NCBI RefSeq assembly: GCF_006716315.1 | Contig: NZ_VFOV01000001.1 | Coordinates: 1,876,501-1,940,500, forward strand | Source of the DNA: Nocardioides albertanoniae | Lineage (GTDB): Bacteria; Actinomycetota; Actinomycetes; Propionibacteriales; Nocardioidaceae | DNA: 64,000 bases | Direction of reading: 5' to 3' | In this document: one piece after another, positions 50,436 to 58,298 of the stretch | Layout: every line of letters starts with the position of its first letter | How positions within the stretch are numbered: position 1 is the first letter of the stretch | The notes under the pieces: model-generated | Told to the model about the DNA's origin: nothing | Databases searched by the model: none | Seen by the model: only the letters and a program-made list of their open reading frames with translations | Position numbers and translations under genes: made by a program

Positions 50436-51419
50436 GTGAACCGTCGCCTTCGCATGGGCACGATCGCAGCCGCCGTGGCCGCCGCCACCATGACCCTCGC
50501 CGCGTGCGGGACCTCCAGCACCGACTCCGACGACGGGCGAGGCCCCGACGGGAGCTTCGTCCACGAGGACGCCCGGGGAAAGACGGTCGAGATCGACGGG
50601 ACCCCGAAGACAGTGGTTGCCCAGGCCAGCGCGGCCGCGGCCTTGTGGGACAACGGCTTCAAGGTCGATGGTGTCTATGGCGACCTGCCCGAGACGCCGA
50701 ACTATCTGATCGGCAACCTCGACGTCGCCGAGACCAAGGTCGTGGGGAAGGTCTGGGGCGACTTCAATCTCGAGGAGTACGCGGCGATGAACCCCGACCT
50801 CCTGGTCGACATGACCGCGGACAAGAAGACTCTCTGGTATGCAGCCGAGGTCGAGGACCAGGTCGAGAAGCTCGCGCCCACCATCGGGATGCCGCTGACC
50901 GGCCTCTCGGTGATCGAGCAGATCGAGGCGTTCCAGGAGCTGGCGAAGAAGCTGGGTGCCACGCCCGATGTCGCCGACGCGAAGGCGGACTTCGAGGACG
51001 CCGTCGGGCGGATCAAGGCGGTTGTGAGGAAGAACCCCGACCTCACCGTGCTCGCTATGTCGACCTATGGCGGTCAGGCCCACTTCGCCAACGCCCCGGA
51101 GCACCCTGACCTGGCCTATCTCGCCGAGCTCGGTGTGAAGTTCCCGACGGTGAAGCCCGACGAGCAGGGGATCTTCGAGCCGGTCAGTCTCGAGAACATC
51201 GGCAAGTACCGGGCCGACGTCCTCCTGGTCGACGCTCGTGACCCGAGCGGCCTCAAGGATCTCGAGACGAAGGACATCTTCAAGCGTCTGCCCGCCGTCG
51301 CCGAAGGCCAGCAGGATCTCTGGTATCCGGCCGCGCCCTACAGCTACGAGGCCTACGCGAAGATCTTCAGTGGGTACGCCGACCAGCTCGAGTCCGCTCG
51401 GGTTCTCCAGCGGAGCTGA
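50436..51419 (+). CDS. Iron-siderophore ABC transporter substrate-binding lipoprotein
   Basis: The 327-residue protein has a lipoprotein signal (MGTIAAAVAAATMTLAACGT, lipobox TLAAC) and a class III (FecB/FhuD) binding fold: VEIDGTPKTVVAQASAAAAL, YAAMNPDLLVDMTADKKTLW, VLAMSTYGGQAHFANAPEHP, KYRADVLLVDARDPSG. GTG 50436 has an aaagga site five bases upstream; GTG 50406 is the alternative. It is the first gene of the iron-box operon and delivers a ferric siderophore to the permease pair. Confidence 0.93.
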   Translation: MNRRLRMGTIAAAVAAATMTLAACGTSSTDSDDGRGPDGSFVHEDARGKTVEIDGTPKTVVAQASAAAALWDNGFKVDGVYGDLPETPNYLIGNLDVAETKVVGKVWGDFNLEEYAAMNPDLLVDMTADKKTLWYAAEVEDQVEKLAPTIGMPLTGLSVIEQIEAFQELAKKLGATPDVADAKADFEDAVGRIKAVVRKNPDLTVLAMSTYGGQAHFANAPEHPDLAYLAELGVKFPTVKPDEQGIFEPVSLENIGKYRADVLLVDARDPSGLKDLETKDIFKRLPAVAEGQQDLWYPAAPYSYEAYAKIFSGYADQLESARVLQRS

Positions 51420-51430
51420 CGGAGTACGAC

Positions 51431-52891
51431 ATGCGTCTCAGTGACCTCGCCACGGGCGAGGCCGTCGCAGTGCGCTCGGACCACACCCGGGTGCAGGTTC
51501 CCCGAGGAACCGCTCCGGTGGGTCTCCGGCTCGCGGCAGCCGCCGTGGACCTCGCGCTCGTGGCCCTGCCTCTGACCGTCGGCGCCCTGATCGTCCACTC
51601 GCTCCGCGACGCGAACGGCGGGGGCGTCGTGGACCGGGTCGTCTTCGGTGGCTTTGCGATCGCCGTCGCGACGGCAGTCCACGTGTGGAACCACGGTTTC
51701 GGCCAGGGCCGTCGCGGGGCGTCGACCGGGAAGGCCTGGCTCGGCCTGATCGCCCGCGGGCCGGACGGCCGCCCGCTCGGCGTACGCAACAGCCTCCTGG
51801 TCGCCACGCCACGTCAGGTGGTGCGACGGATCACCGCCGTGGACGAGGGCTTCACCGAGGTCGTGGTCGACCTCACGCCGGCCCGGCTCCGGCTACGTCG
51901 AGCCGTCGGCGTCCTCGCCCTGCTGATCGTCCTCGCGGTCCTGCTGCTCGCGAGCGTCGCCGTGGGATCGCGACCGCTGGCCTTCGGTGAGATCTGGCAC
52001 GGCCTCCTCCCGCCTTATGACGCGAACCCCACCGAGGCCGACCTGATCGTCCGCGACCTGCGTATGCCCCGGACGCTGCTCGGGCTCGTCACCGGGATCG
52101 CGCTCGGCCTCGCCGGCGGACTGATCCAGGGACACACCCGCAACCCGCTCGCCGACCCGGGCATCCTCGGCGTCAGCGCGGGCGCCGCCTGCGCGGTGGT
52201 CGTGGCGATCATGTTCCTCGACGTGACGTCCGCGGGCGGCTACATCTGGTTCGCGCTCGCCGGGGCCCTGATCGCCAGCTCTGTCGTCTTCGGTCTCTCG
52301 ACCATCGGAGGTGGCAACCCGTCGCCGGTCTCCCTCGTCCTCGGCGGGGCCGCCGTCGCCGCATTCCTGTCCGCCATCACCTCGGCGGTGGTGCTCCTGG
52401 ATCAGGCGACCCTTGACGCCTACCGGTTCTGGGTCGTCGGATCTGTCTCCGGCCGTGGGATCGAGGTCCTGACTCCTCTGCTGCCCTTCTTCGCGGTCGG
52501 CATCGTGCTGGCCGTCGCCAACGGCCCTGGACTCAACGTCTTGAGTCTGGGGGAGGAGGTCGCTCGCTCGCTCGGCACGAACATCGCCCTGAACCGGATC
52601 CTCGGGATCACGGCGATCACACTGCTCGCCGGTGCTGCCACCGCGGCCTGTGGGCCGATCGCCTTCATCGGGCTCGCGGTTCCCCACGTCGCGCGGGCGT
52701 TCACGGGGCCGGATTATCGCTGGCTGCTGCCGTGCTCCGCCCTGATCGGCGCCGTCATGCTCATCACCTGCGACATCATCGGCCGGGTCGCCGCCCGTCC
52801 TGGGGAGCTGCAGGTCGGCATCGTGCTCGCTCTCGTGGGGGCGCCGTTCTTCATCGCTCTCGTACGCCGCCGGAAGCTGGTGACCCTGTGA
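51431..52891 (+). CDS. FecCD-type siderophore permease with N-terminal RDD-like domain
   Basis: The product is 486 residues, about 150 longer than a normal FecCD permease. Residues 25-140 look like an RDD module: PVGLRLAAAAVDLALVALPL, a second helix, then GQGRRGASTGKAWLGLIA and DGRPLGVRNSLL. From about residue 160 the FecCD fold follows: LRMPRTLLGLVTGIALGLAG, GHTRNPLADPGILGVSAGA, FWVVGSVSG and GPIAFIGLAVPHVAR. No frameshift separates the parts. It imports ferric siderophore; the RDD part may add regulation or ion sensing. It follows the binding-protein gene by 11 bases and overlaps the next permease gene (GTGA). Confidence 0.92.
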   Translation: MRLSDLATGEAVAVRSDHTRVQVPRGTAPVGLRLAAAAVDLALVALPLTVGALIVHSLRDANGGGVVDRVVFGGFAIAVATAVHVWNHGFGQGRRGASTGKAWLGLIARGPDGRPLGVRNSLLVATPRQVVRRITAVDEGFTEVVVDLTPARLRLRRAVGVLALLIVLAVLLLASVAVGSRPLAFGEIWHGLLPPYDANPTEADLIVRDLRMPRTLLGLVTGIALGLAGGLIQGHTRNPLADPGILGVSAGAACAVVVAIMFLDVTSAGGYIWFALAGALIASSVVFGLSTIGGGNPSPVSLVLGGAAVAAFLSAITSAVVLLDQATLDAYRFWVVGSVSGRGIEVLTPLLPFFAVGIVLAVANGPGLNVLSLGEEVARSLGTNIALNRILGITAITLLAGAATAACGPIAFIGLAVPHVARAFTGPDYRWLLPCSALIGAVMLITCDIIGRVAARPGELQVGIVLALVGAPFFIALVRRRKLVTL

Positions 52892-53943
52892 CGACGCTCG
52901 TTCCCGGACGCCCGCGCGTCGGGTGGGGACTGCTGACCATGGTCTGGCGGCCGCGCCTGGTCACCGTCGGAGTCGGTCTGCTCGTGCTGGTCTTCCTGCT
53001 GGTGTGCCTCAACGTCGGCCAGGGCGATTACCCGATCAGCGTCCCCGAGGTCGCCAAGGTGATTCTCGGTGGTGGGACGGACGCTGAGCACTTCATCGTC
53101 TGGGAGCTGCGGCTCCCGCGTTCGGTGGTGGGCCTGGTCGTCGGTGCCGGCTTCGGCATGTCGGGCGCGATCTGGCAGTCGATCACCCGCAACCCGCTGG
53201 CGAGCCCGGACCTGCTCGGCATCACCGCCGGGGCCGGTGCGGGTGCGGTCGCCGTGATCATCCTGGGCGGGACCGCCTTCGTGGGTGGCGCGGTGGGAGT
53301 GCCCGTAGCCGCGATGGTGGGCGGCCTGCTGACCGGGGCGATGATCTACCTGCTCGCCTGGCGCCGGGGCATCGAAGGCTTCCGGCTGGTCCTGATCGGC
53401 GTCGCCGTCAACGGGATCCTGCTCGCGCTGACCAACTGGATGCTCGTCGTCGGCGAGATCTGGGACGCGCAGGAGGCGACGGTCTGGCTCAACGGGTCGC
53501 TCAACGGCCGCGACTGGGGCGACGCACTCCCCGCCGCCATCGCGCTCGGGATCATCGGCGCGGTCGCTCTCGTCTCCACCTTCCAGCTCTCCGCGCTCAA
53601 GCTGGGCGATGACACCGCTCGGGCGCTCGGCGTGCGGGTGCAGCTCAGCCAGGCGGTTCTGCTGGTCGCCTCGGTCCTGCTCGCCGCGATGTGTGTCACC
53701 GCCGCCGGCCCCATCGGGTTCGTCGCCTTCGTCGCGCCGCAGGTCACGCTGCGGATCGCCCGGACCCCAGGGCCGCCGCTGCTCGCCTCGGCGCTGACGG
53801 GCGCCGCCCTCGTCGTCGGCAGCGACTACGTCGCGCGTGTGCTCCTGCCCGTCGAGCTCCCCGTCGGCATCGTCACCACCGCCGTCGGTGGCCCTTTCCT
53901 GATGTACCTGATCGTCCGCACCAACCGGAGGCTGTCCCGATGA
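52888..53943 (+). CDS. FecCD-type iron-siderophore permease
   Basis: The 351-residue permease is of normal length, with about nine or ten helices: ELRLPRSVVGLVVGAGFGMS, SITRNPLASPDLLGITAGAG, the EATVWLNGSLNGRDW loop, and AGPIGFVAFVAPQVTLR, the conserved helix preceding the ATPase contact. It forms a heterodimer with the RDD-FecCD protein. GTG 52888 overlaps the previous stop, and its own stop overlaps the ATPase start (ATGA). Confidence 0.94.
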   Translation: MTTLVPGRPRVGWGLLTMVWRPRLVTVGVGLLVLVFLLVCLNVGQGDYPISVPEVAKVILGGGTDAEHFIVWELRLPRSVVGLVVGAGFGMSGAIWQSITRNPLASPDLLGITAGAGAGAVAVIILGGTAFVGGAVGVPVAAMVGGLLTGAMIYLLAWRRGIEGFRLVLIGVAVNGILLALTNWMLVVGEIWDAQEATVWLNGSLNGRDWGDALPAAIALGIIGAVALVSTFQLSALKLGDDTARALGVRVQLSQAVLLVASVLLAAMCVTAAGPIGFVAFVAPQVTLRIARTPGPPLLASALTGAALVVGSDYVARVLLPVELPVGIVTTAVGGPFLMYLIVRTNRRLSR

Positions 53944-54752
53944 GCAACCATCAGATCACCGCCGAGGAGCTGGTGCTCGCCTACGGTGACCGGGTCGTCG
54001 CCGAGGGCCTGACCACCGAGATCCCGTCCGGCAAGGTCACCACGATCATCGGTCCCAACGGCTGCGGCAAGTCCACGTTCCTGCGGGCGGTCACGCGTCT
54101 GCTGAAGCCCAGGTCGGGACAGGTTCTGCTCGACGGCCGGTCGATCAGCTCGATGCGTACGCGTGAGGTGGCGAAGGTGCTCGGTCTGCTGCCGCAGTCG
54201 CCCACCGCGCCGGAGGGCCTCACCGTCGCCGACCTGGTCGCGAAGGGGCGTCACCCGCATCAGTCGTGGCTGCGCCAGTGGTCCAGCGACGACGAGGCCG
54301 AGGTCGACGCGGCTCTGCGGCTGACAGGCATGCACGAGCTCGCCTCCCGGCCCGTGGACGAGCTCTCGGGCGGTCAGCGGCAGCGTGCCTGGATCTCCAT
54401 GGCGCTGGCGCAGGAGACGGACATCCTGCTGCTCGACGAGCCGACCACGTACCTCGACCTGGCTCATCAGGTGGAGGTGCTCGACCTCGTCGACAAGTTG
54501 CATGTCGACCTCGAGCGCACAGTCGTGATGGTGCTCCACGACCTCAACCTCGCGGTGCGCTACAGCGATCACCTGATCGTCATGCGCGAGGGGAGAATCG
54601 TCGCCGCCGGTCCGCCCGACGAGTTGATCACCGCAGAGCTCCTCCGTGACGTCTTCGGGCTCGACAGCCACGTGCTGGTCGATCCGGTCTCCGGCCGTCC
54701 CATGATCGTCCCGATCGGCGTTCGGCGCGCCGCACCCACCGTTCAGTACTGA
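53940..54752 (+). CDS. Iron-siderophore ABC transporter ATP-binding protein
   Basis: The 270-residue ATPase is of the FecE/FhuC class. Walker A is GPNGCGKSTFLR, the Q-loop LLPQSPTAPEGLTVADLV, the signature LSGGQRQRAW, Walker B DILLLDEPTTYLDLAHQ, and the switch His VLHDLNLAVRYSDH. All catalytic residues are present. It powers the two FecCD permeases and is translationally coupled to the second. Confidence 0.96.
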   Translation: MSNHQITAEELVLAYGDRVVAEGLTTEIPSGKVTTIIGPNGCGKSTFLRAVTRLLKPRSGQVLLDGRSISSMRTREVAKVLGLLPQSPTAPEGLTVADLVAKGRHPHQSWLRQWSSDDEAEVDAALRLTGMHELASRPVDELSGGQRQRAWISMALAQETDILLLDEPTTYLDLAHQVEVLDLVDKLHVDLERTVVMVLHDLNLAVRYSDHLIVMREGRIVAAGPPDELITAELLRDVFGLDSHVLVDPVSGRPMIVPIGVRRAAPTVQY

Positions 54753-54796
54753 ACGCACTCCGCACCCAGCGGACCATCCCCAGGAAAGGAAACGAC

Positions 54797-55711
54797 GTGC
54801 GCAAGCACCTGACAGGCGTGATCGCCACGGCCACTGCCGCCATCGTCCTCGCCGCCTGTGGCGGCACCTCCACCGGAGAGGACTCCGACGTAGAGACACG
54901 CGAGGTCAAGCACGCCAAGGGAGTGGCCGAGGTTCCTGTCGACCCGAAGCGGGTCGTCGTGCTGGACACCGGTGAGCTGGACGACGCGCTCGCGCTCGGC
55001 GTGAAGCCGGTCGGCGCCGTGCGTGTCGATGTGGCCACCGACTTCCTCAGCTACCTCGGGGACCAGACCGAGGGGATCAAGGAGGTCGGTACGATCTCCG
55101 AGCCGAACCTCGAGAAGATCGCCGCCCTCGACCCGGACCTCATCCTGTCCAGCACCGTGCGCCACGAGGCGATCTACGATCAGCTCAGCGAGATCGCCCC
55201 GACCGTCCTCGCCCCCGACGTCGGCGACACCTGGAAGGACAACTTCCTGTTGTACGCCGATGCGCTCAACAAGACCGACGAGGCGAAGAAGATGCTCTCC
55301 GAGTTCGAGGGCGACGCCGCCGAGGTCGGCAAGTCCGTCGGAGAGGGCAAGACGCTCTCGATCGTGCGGTTCCTCCCGGGCCAGATCCGGCTCTACTCCG
55401 ACAAGTCCTTCACCGGCGTGATCCTCGACGACATGGGCATGACCGTCCCTGAGAAGGCGGTGGGGGAGGACACCTTCCTGGAGCTCTCGCCGGAGCAGGT
55501 CACCACGGCCCAGGCCGACCACCTCTACGTGAGCACCTACGGTCCGGAGAACGACACCGACAAGGCCAAGGTGCTCGGCGGGCCGCTGTGGAAGCGGATC
55601 CCCGCGGTCGAGGCCGGCCAGGTCGACGAGATCAACGACGACCTCCTCACCGGCATCGGCATCCAGGCCGCCCAGCAGATCCTCGCCCAGTTCGAGAAGG
55701 AGCTTGGCTGA
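54797..55711 (+). CDS. Second iron-siderophore substrate-binding lipoprotein
   Basis: The 304-residue protein has a lipoprotein signal (ATATAAIVLAACGG) and a class III binding fold: VPVDPKRVVVLDTGELDDAL, TISEPNLEKIAALDPDLILS, VRFLPGQIRLYSDKSF, and GIGIQAAQQILAQFEKEL. An aaaggaa site precedes the GTG start. It is only distantly related to the first binding protein of the operon, which suggests that the single transporter accepts two different siderophores. It is the last gene before a T-tailed terminator. Confidence 0.94.
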   Translation: MRKHLTGVIATATAAIVLAACGGTSTGEDSDVETREVKHAKGVAEVPVDPKRVVVLDTGELDDALALGVKPVGAVRVDVATDFLSYLGDQTEGIKEVGTISEPNLEKIAALDPDLILSSTVRHEAIYDQLSEIAPTVLAPDVGDTWKDNFLLYADALNKTDEAKKMLSEFEGDAAEVGKSVGEGKTLSIVRFLPGQIRLYSDKSFTGVILDDMGMTVPEKAVGEDTFLELSPEQVTTAQADHLYVSTYGPENDTDKAKVLGGPLWKRIPAVEAGQVDEINDDLLTGIGIQAAQQILAQFEKELG

Positions 55712-55724
55712 GACTGGTGAGCGT

Positions 55725-55779
55725 GAAGGTCGTGCCCGATCCCGCCGTCCGCGCGATCCGGCACGACCTTCGCTGTTTT
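55725..55779 (+). terminator. Intrinsic terminator of the iron-uptake operon
   Basis: gaaggtcgtgcc (55725-55736) and ggcacgaccttc (55760-55771) pair over 12 bases, followed within five bases by tttt (55776-55779). It lies 14 bases after the last stop codon. Confidence 0.85.
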
Positions 55780-55792
55780 CGGCGGGTACACC

Positions 55793-55924
55793 TCAGCCGG
55801 AGGCCGCCGCGCGGCTGTGCTCGAGGGCGCGCTCGCGCAGCGCGGTGCCGGTGACGATGCTGATGCTGAACCGGTCCCACGTCGCGAGCACTCGCACCAG
55901 GTCGGCGTGCCACTCGTCGTCCAT
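55793..55924 (-). other. Short 43-codon ORF or gene remnant
   Basis: An ATG at 55924 opens a 43-codon frame encoding MDDEWHADLVRVLATWDRF and an Ala/Arg-rich end. The frame is preceded by an in-frame TAG. It looks like the amphipathic helix of a longer protein rather than a complete gene. I do not recognise it and cannot say whether it is expressed. It fills the gap between the iron operon terminator and the LysR gene. Confidence 0.3.
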
Positions 55925-56004
55925 CGCGCGCTGCGCGGCGGCGAGCTAGACGTCGGCGAAGGCCAGGAGCGTGTCCACCCGACGGCTGACCCCAGGCCCG
56001 TCGG

Positions 56005-56895
56005 TCAGCGGGCGGCGACCTCGACCCCGTAGCGCTCGACGCAGAAGGCCGCGAGCCGCTCGGCCAGGCCCGCGAGTGCAGCGGCGGCGTGGTGGTGGGG
56101 GTCCCATGCGGCGTACAGCCTGATCCGGACCGGGCCCGACGGAGCCTCGATGTGCAGGGGCACCAGGCCGAAGCGCGGGTCGTCGGAGACCACCGCGATC
56201 CCGCGGCCCGACGCCGCGAGCGCCTGCGCGACCTGGGCGTTGGAGACCTCGAGCACGTCGCCGTAGCCCACGTCGGCCTCCTCCGCCGCCGTGTCCAGGA
56301 GCGGGCGCGGCCGCAGGTCGTCGGTGAGCAGCACCAGCGGACGCGTGACGAGGTCGCGTACGTCGGCCGACCCACGATCCGCCCAGGGGTCGTCGGCGCG
56401 CACGTAGGCCCAGACCGGCAGCACGGCGAGGGCTCGGGAGGCCAGGGCCCGGCCAGGCGGCCTGGTGACGATGGCCAGGTCGGCGCCGGCCCGCACGGCG
56501 GCGACCGCACCGCGCGGGTCGAGCTCGCGCACCTTGGCGACCGGGTCGTCGGCCCGCAGCGTCGCCAGGAACGGTGCGAGCACGTCGGTGAGCGTGGTGG
56601 TGGGCACGGCCAGGTGCAGCTCCTCGAGCCGGCCGGCCCCGAGCACGCCGACGGCGCGTTCGAGGTCGTCGGCGTGACTGAGCAGGTCGCGGGCGCGGGG
56701 GAGGAACGCCTCGGCCGCGCGGGTGAGCCGCAAGCGCCGCCCCTCCCGGGCGAAGAGCGGCACTCCCAGGCTCGCCTCCAGCTGGCGCAGCTGACGCGAG
56801 AGCACCGGCTGGGTCACGTGCAGCAGGTCGGCGGCCCGGGTCGCCGAGCCCGCGTCGGCGGTGGCGACGAAGTAGCGCAACAGCCGCAGATCCAT
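56005..56895 (-). CDS. LysR family transcriptional regulator
   Basis: The 296-residue protein has the LysR HTH at residues 1-62 (MDLRLLRYFVATADAGSATR, HVTQPVLSRQLRQLEASLGV) and an inducer-binding domain (LHLAVPTTTLTDVLAPFLAT, DLAIVTRPPG, ASGRGIAVVSDDPRFGLVPL). ATG 56895 lies inside a 7-3-7 palindrome and is preferred to the longer start at 56940. It is divergent from gabT-gabD and probably activates or represses them in response to an amine or amino acid. Confidence 0.93.
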   Translation of the reverse strand: MDLRLLRYFVATADAGSATRAADLLHVTQPVLSRQLRQLEASLGVPLFAREGRRLRLTRAAEAFLPRARDLLSHADDLERAVGVLGAGRLEELHLAVPTTTLTDVLAPFLATLRADDPVAKVRELDPRGAVAAVRAGADLAIVTRPPGRALASRALAVLPVWAYVRADDPWADRGSADVRDLVTRPLVLLTDDLRPRPLLDTAAEEADVGYGDVLEVSNAQVAQALAASGRGIAVVSDDPRFGLVPLHIEAPSGPVRIRLYAAWDPHHHAAAALAGLAERLAAFCVERYGVEVAAR

Positions 56896-56909
56896 GCTCA
56901 CAGAGCATG
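56893..56909. promoter_or_regulatory. Palindrome at the lysR start, divergent promoter region
   Basis: catgctc-aca-gagcatg is a 7-3-7 inverted repeat that includes the LysR start codon and lies 58 bases before gabT. TAGACT on the minus strand just upstream is a plausible -10. LysR proteins bind such interrupted palindromes, so this is a candidate autoregulatory site. Confidence 0.5.
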
Positions 56910-56966
56910 AGTCTAGGAGAAAATAGGTCTTGGACGACAAGTGCTGTCGACGCTCACGATGAAGCC

Positions 56967-58298
56967 ATGACTGCCAGCCTCGAACAGACCCGACTCCTGC
57001 GTACGCCGCTTCCCGGCCCCCGCTCGCAGGAGCTCATGCGTCGCAAGACCGCGGCCGTGAGCCAGGGCGTCGCCGCCACCATGCCCGTCTTCGCCGTCCG
57101 CGCCGCCGGTGGCATCGTCGAGGACGTCGACGGCAACCGCTTCATCGACCTCGGCTCGGGGATCGCGGTGACCACCGTCGGGTCCAGCGCCGGCCGGGTC
57201 GTCGACGCGGTCACCGACCAGGTCGCGGCCTTCACCCACACCTGCTTCATGGTGACCCCCTACGAGGGCTACGTCGCGGTCGCCGAGCAGCTCGCCCGGC
57301 TCACCCCCGGTGACCACGAGAAGCGCACCGCCCTGTTCAACTCCGGCTCCGAGGCGGTCGAGAACGCCGTCAAGATCGCCCGCTCGTCCACCGGCAAGGA
57401 CGCCGTCGTGGTCTTCGACCACGCCTACCACGGGCGCACCAACCTGACCATGGCGATGACGGCGAAGAACATGCCCTACAAGCACGGCTTCGGACCGTTC
57501 GCGGGCGAGGTCTACCGGGCGCCGATGTCCTACCCCTTCCGCGACGCCGCCGAGGTCGACGGCAAGCTGGCCGCGGCCCGGGCGATCGGCCAGATCGAGA
57601 CCCAGGTCGGAGCCGACAACCTCGCCGCGATCGTGATCGAGCCGGTGCAGGGCGAGGGCGGGTTCATCGTGCCGGCGCCCGGGTTCCTCGCCGCGCTGGC
57701 GGAGTGGTGCCGCGCCAACGACGTGCTCTTCGTCGCCGACGAGGTGCAGTCGGGCTTCGGCCGCACCGGCACCTGGTTCGCCGTCGAGCACGACGACGTC
57801 GTGCCCGACATCGTGGTCAGCGCGAAGGGCATCGCCGGCGGCCTGCCGCTCGCCGCGGTCACCGGTCGCGCAGAGGTGATGGACGCCGTGCATCCCGGCG
57901 GGCTGGGCGGCACCTACGGCGGCAACCCGCTCGCCTGCGCCGCCGCGCTGGCGGTGATCGAGATCCTCGAGACCGAGGGCCTGCTCGCCCGGGCACGCGA
58001 GATCGAGGCTCGCCTGCTGGGCCGTCTCGGAGACCTGCGGCAGCGTGACTCGCGCATCGGCGACGTACGCGGCCGGGGCGCGATGATCGCCGCCGAGTTC
58101 GTCGACCCGGCGACCGGCAACCCCGACGGTGCGCTCGCCAAGGCCGTCGCGGCCCATGCCCACAGCCAGGGAGTCATCGCCCTGACCTGCGGCACCTGGG
58201 GCAACGTCATCCGGTTCCTGCCTCCGCTGAGCATCTCCGACGAGCTGCTCGACGAGGCCCTCGACATCGTCGCGGCCGGGCTGGAGCAGGTGTCATGA
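56967..58298 (+). CDS. gabT: Class III aminotransferase, 4-aminobutyrate aminotransferase-like
   Basis: This 443-residue PLP enzyme transfers the amino group of omega-amino acids such as GABA to 2-oxoglutarate. The PLP lysine is Lys287 (VVSAKGIAGGLPLAAVTGR). Other family marks are FIDLGSGIAVTTVG, FNSGSEAVENAVKIAR, DHAYHGRTNLTMAMTAK, IEPVQGEGGFIVP and ADEVQSGFGRTG. It overlaps the next dehydrogenase gene by four bases (ATGA), the usual gabT-gabD pairing. Related enzymes use 5-aminovalerate or other diamine-derived acids, so the gabT name is by context. Confidence 0.92.
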   Translation: MTASLEQTRLLRTPLPGPRSQELMRRKTAAVSQGVAATMPVFAVRAAGGIVEDVDGNRFIDLGSGIAVTTVGSSAGRVVDAVTDQVAAFTHTCFMVTPYEGYVAVAEQLARLTPGDHEKRTALFNSGSEAVENAVKIARSSTGKDAVVVFDHAYHGRTNLTMAMTAKNMPYKHGFGPFAGEVYRAPMSYPFRDAAEVDGKLAAARAIGQIETQVGADNLAAIVIEPVQGEGGFIVPAPGFLAALAEWCRANDVLFVADEVQSGFGRTGTWFAVEHDDVVPDIVVSAKGIAGGLPLAAVTGRAEVMDAVHPGGLGGTYGGNPLACAAALAVIEILETEGLLARAREIEARLLGRLGDLRQRDSRIGDVRGRGAMIAAEFVDPATGNPDGALAKAVAAHAHSQGVIALTCGTWGNVIRFLPPLSISDELLDEALDIVAAGLEQVS

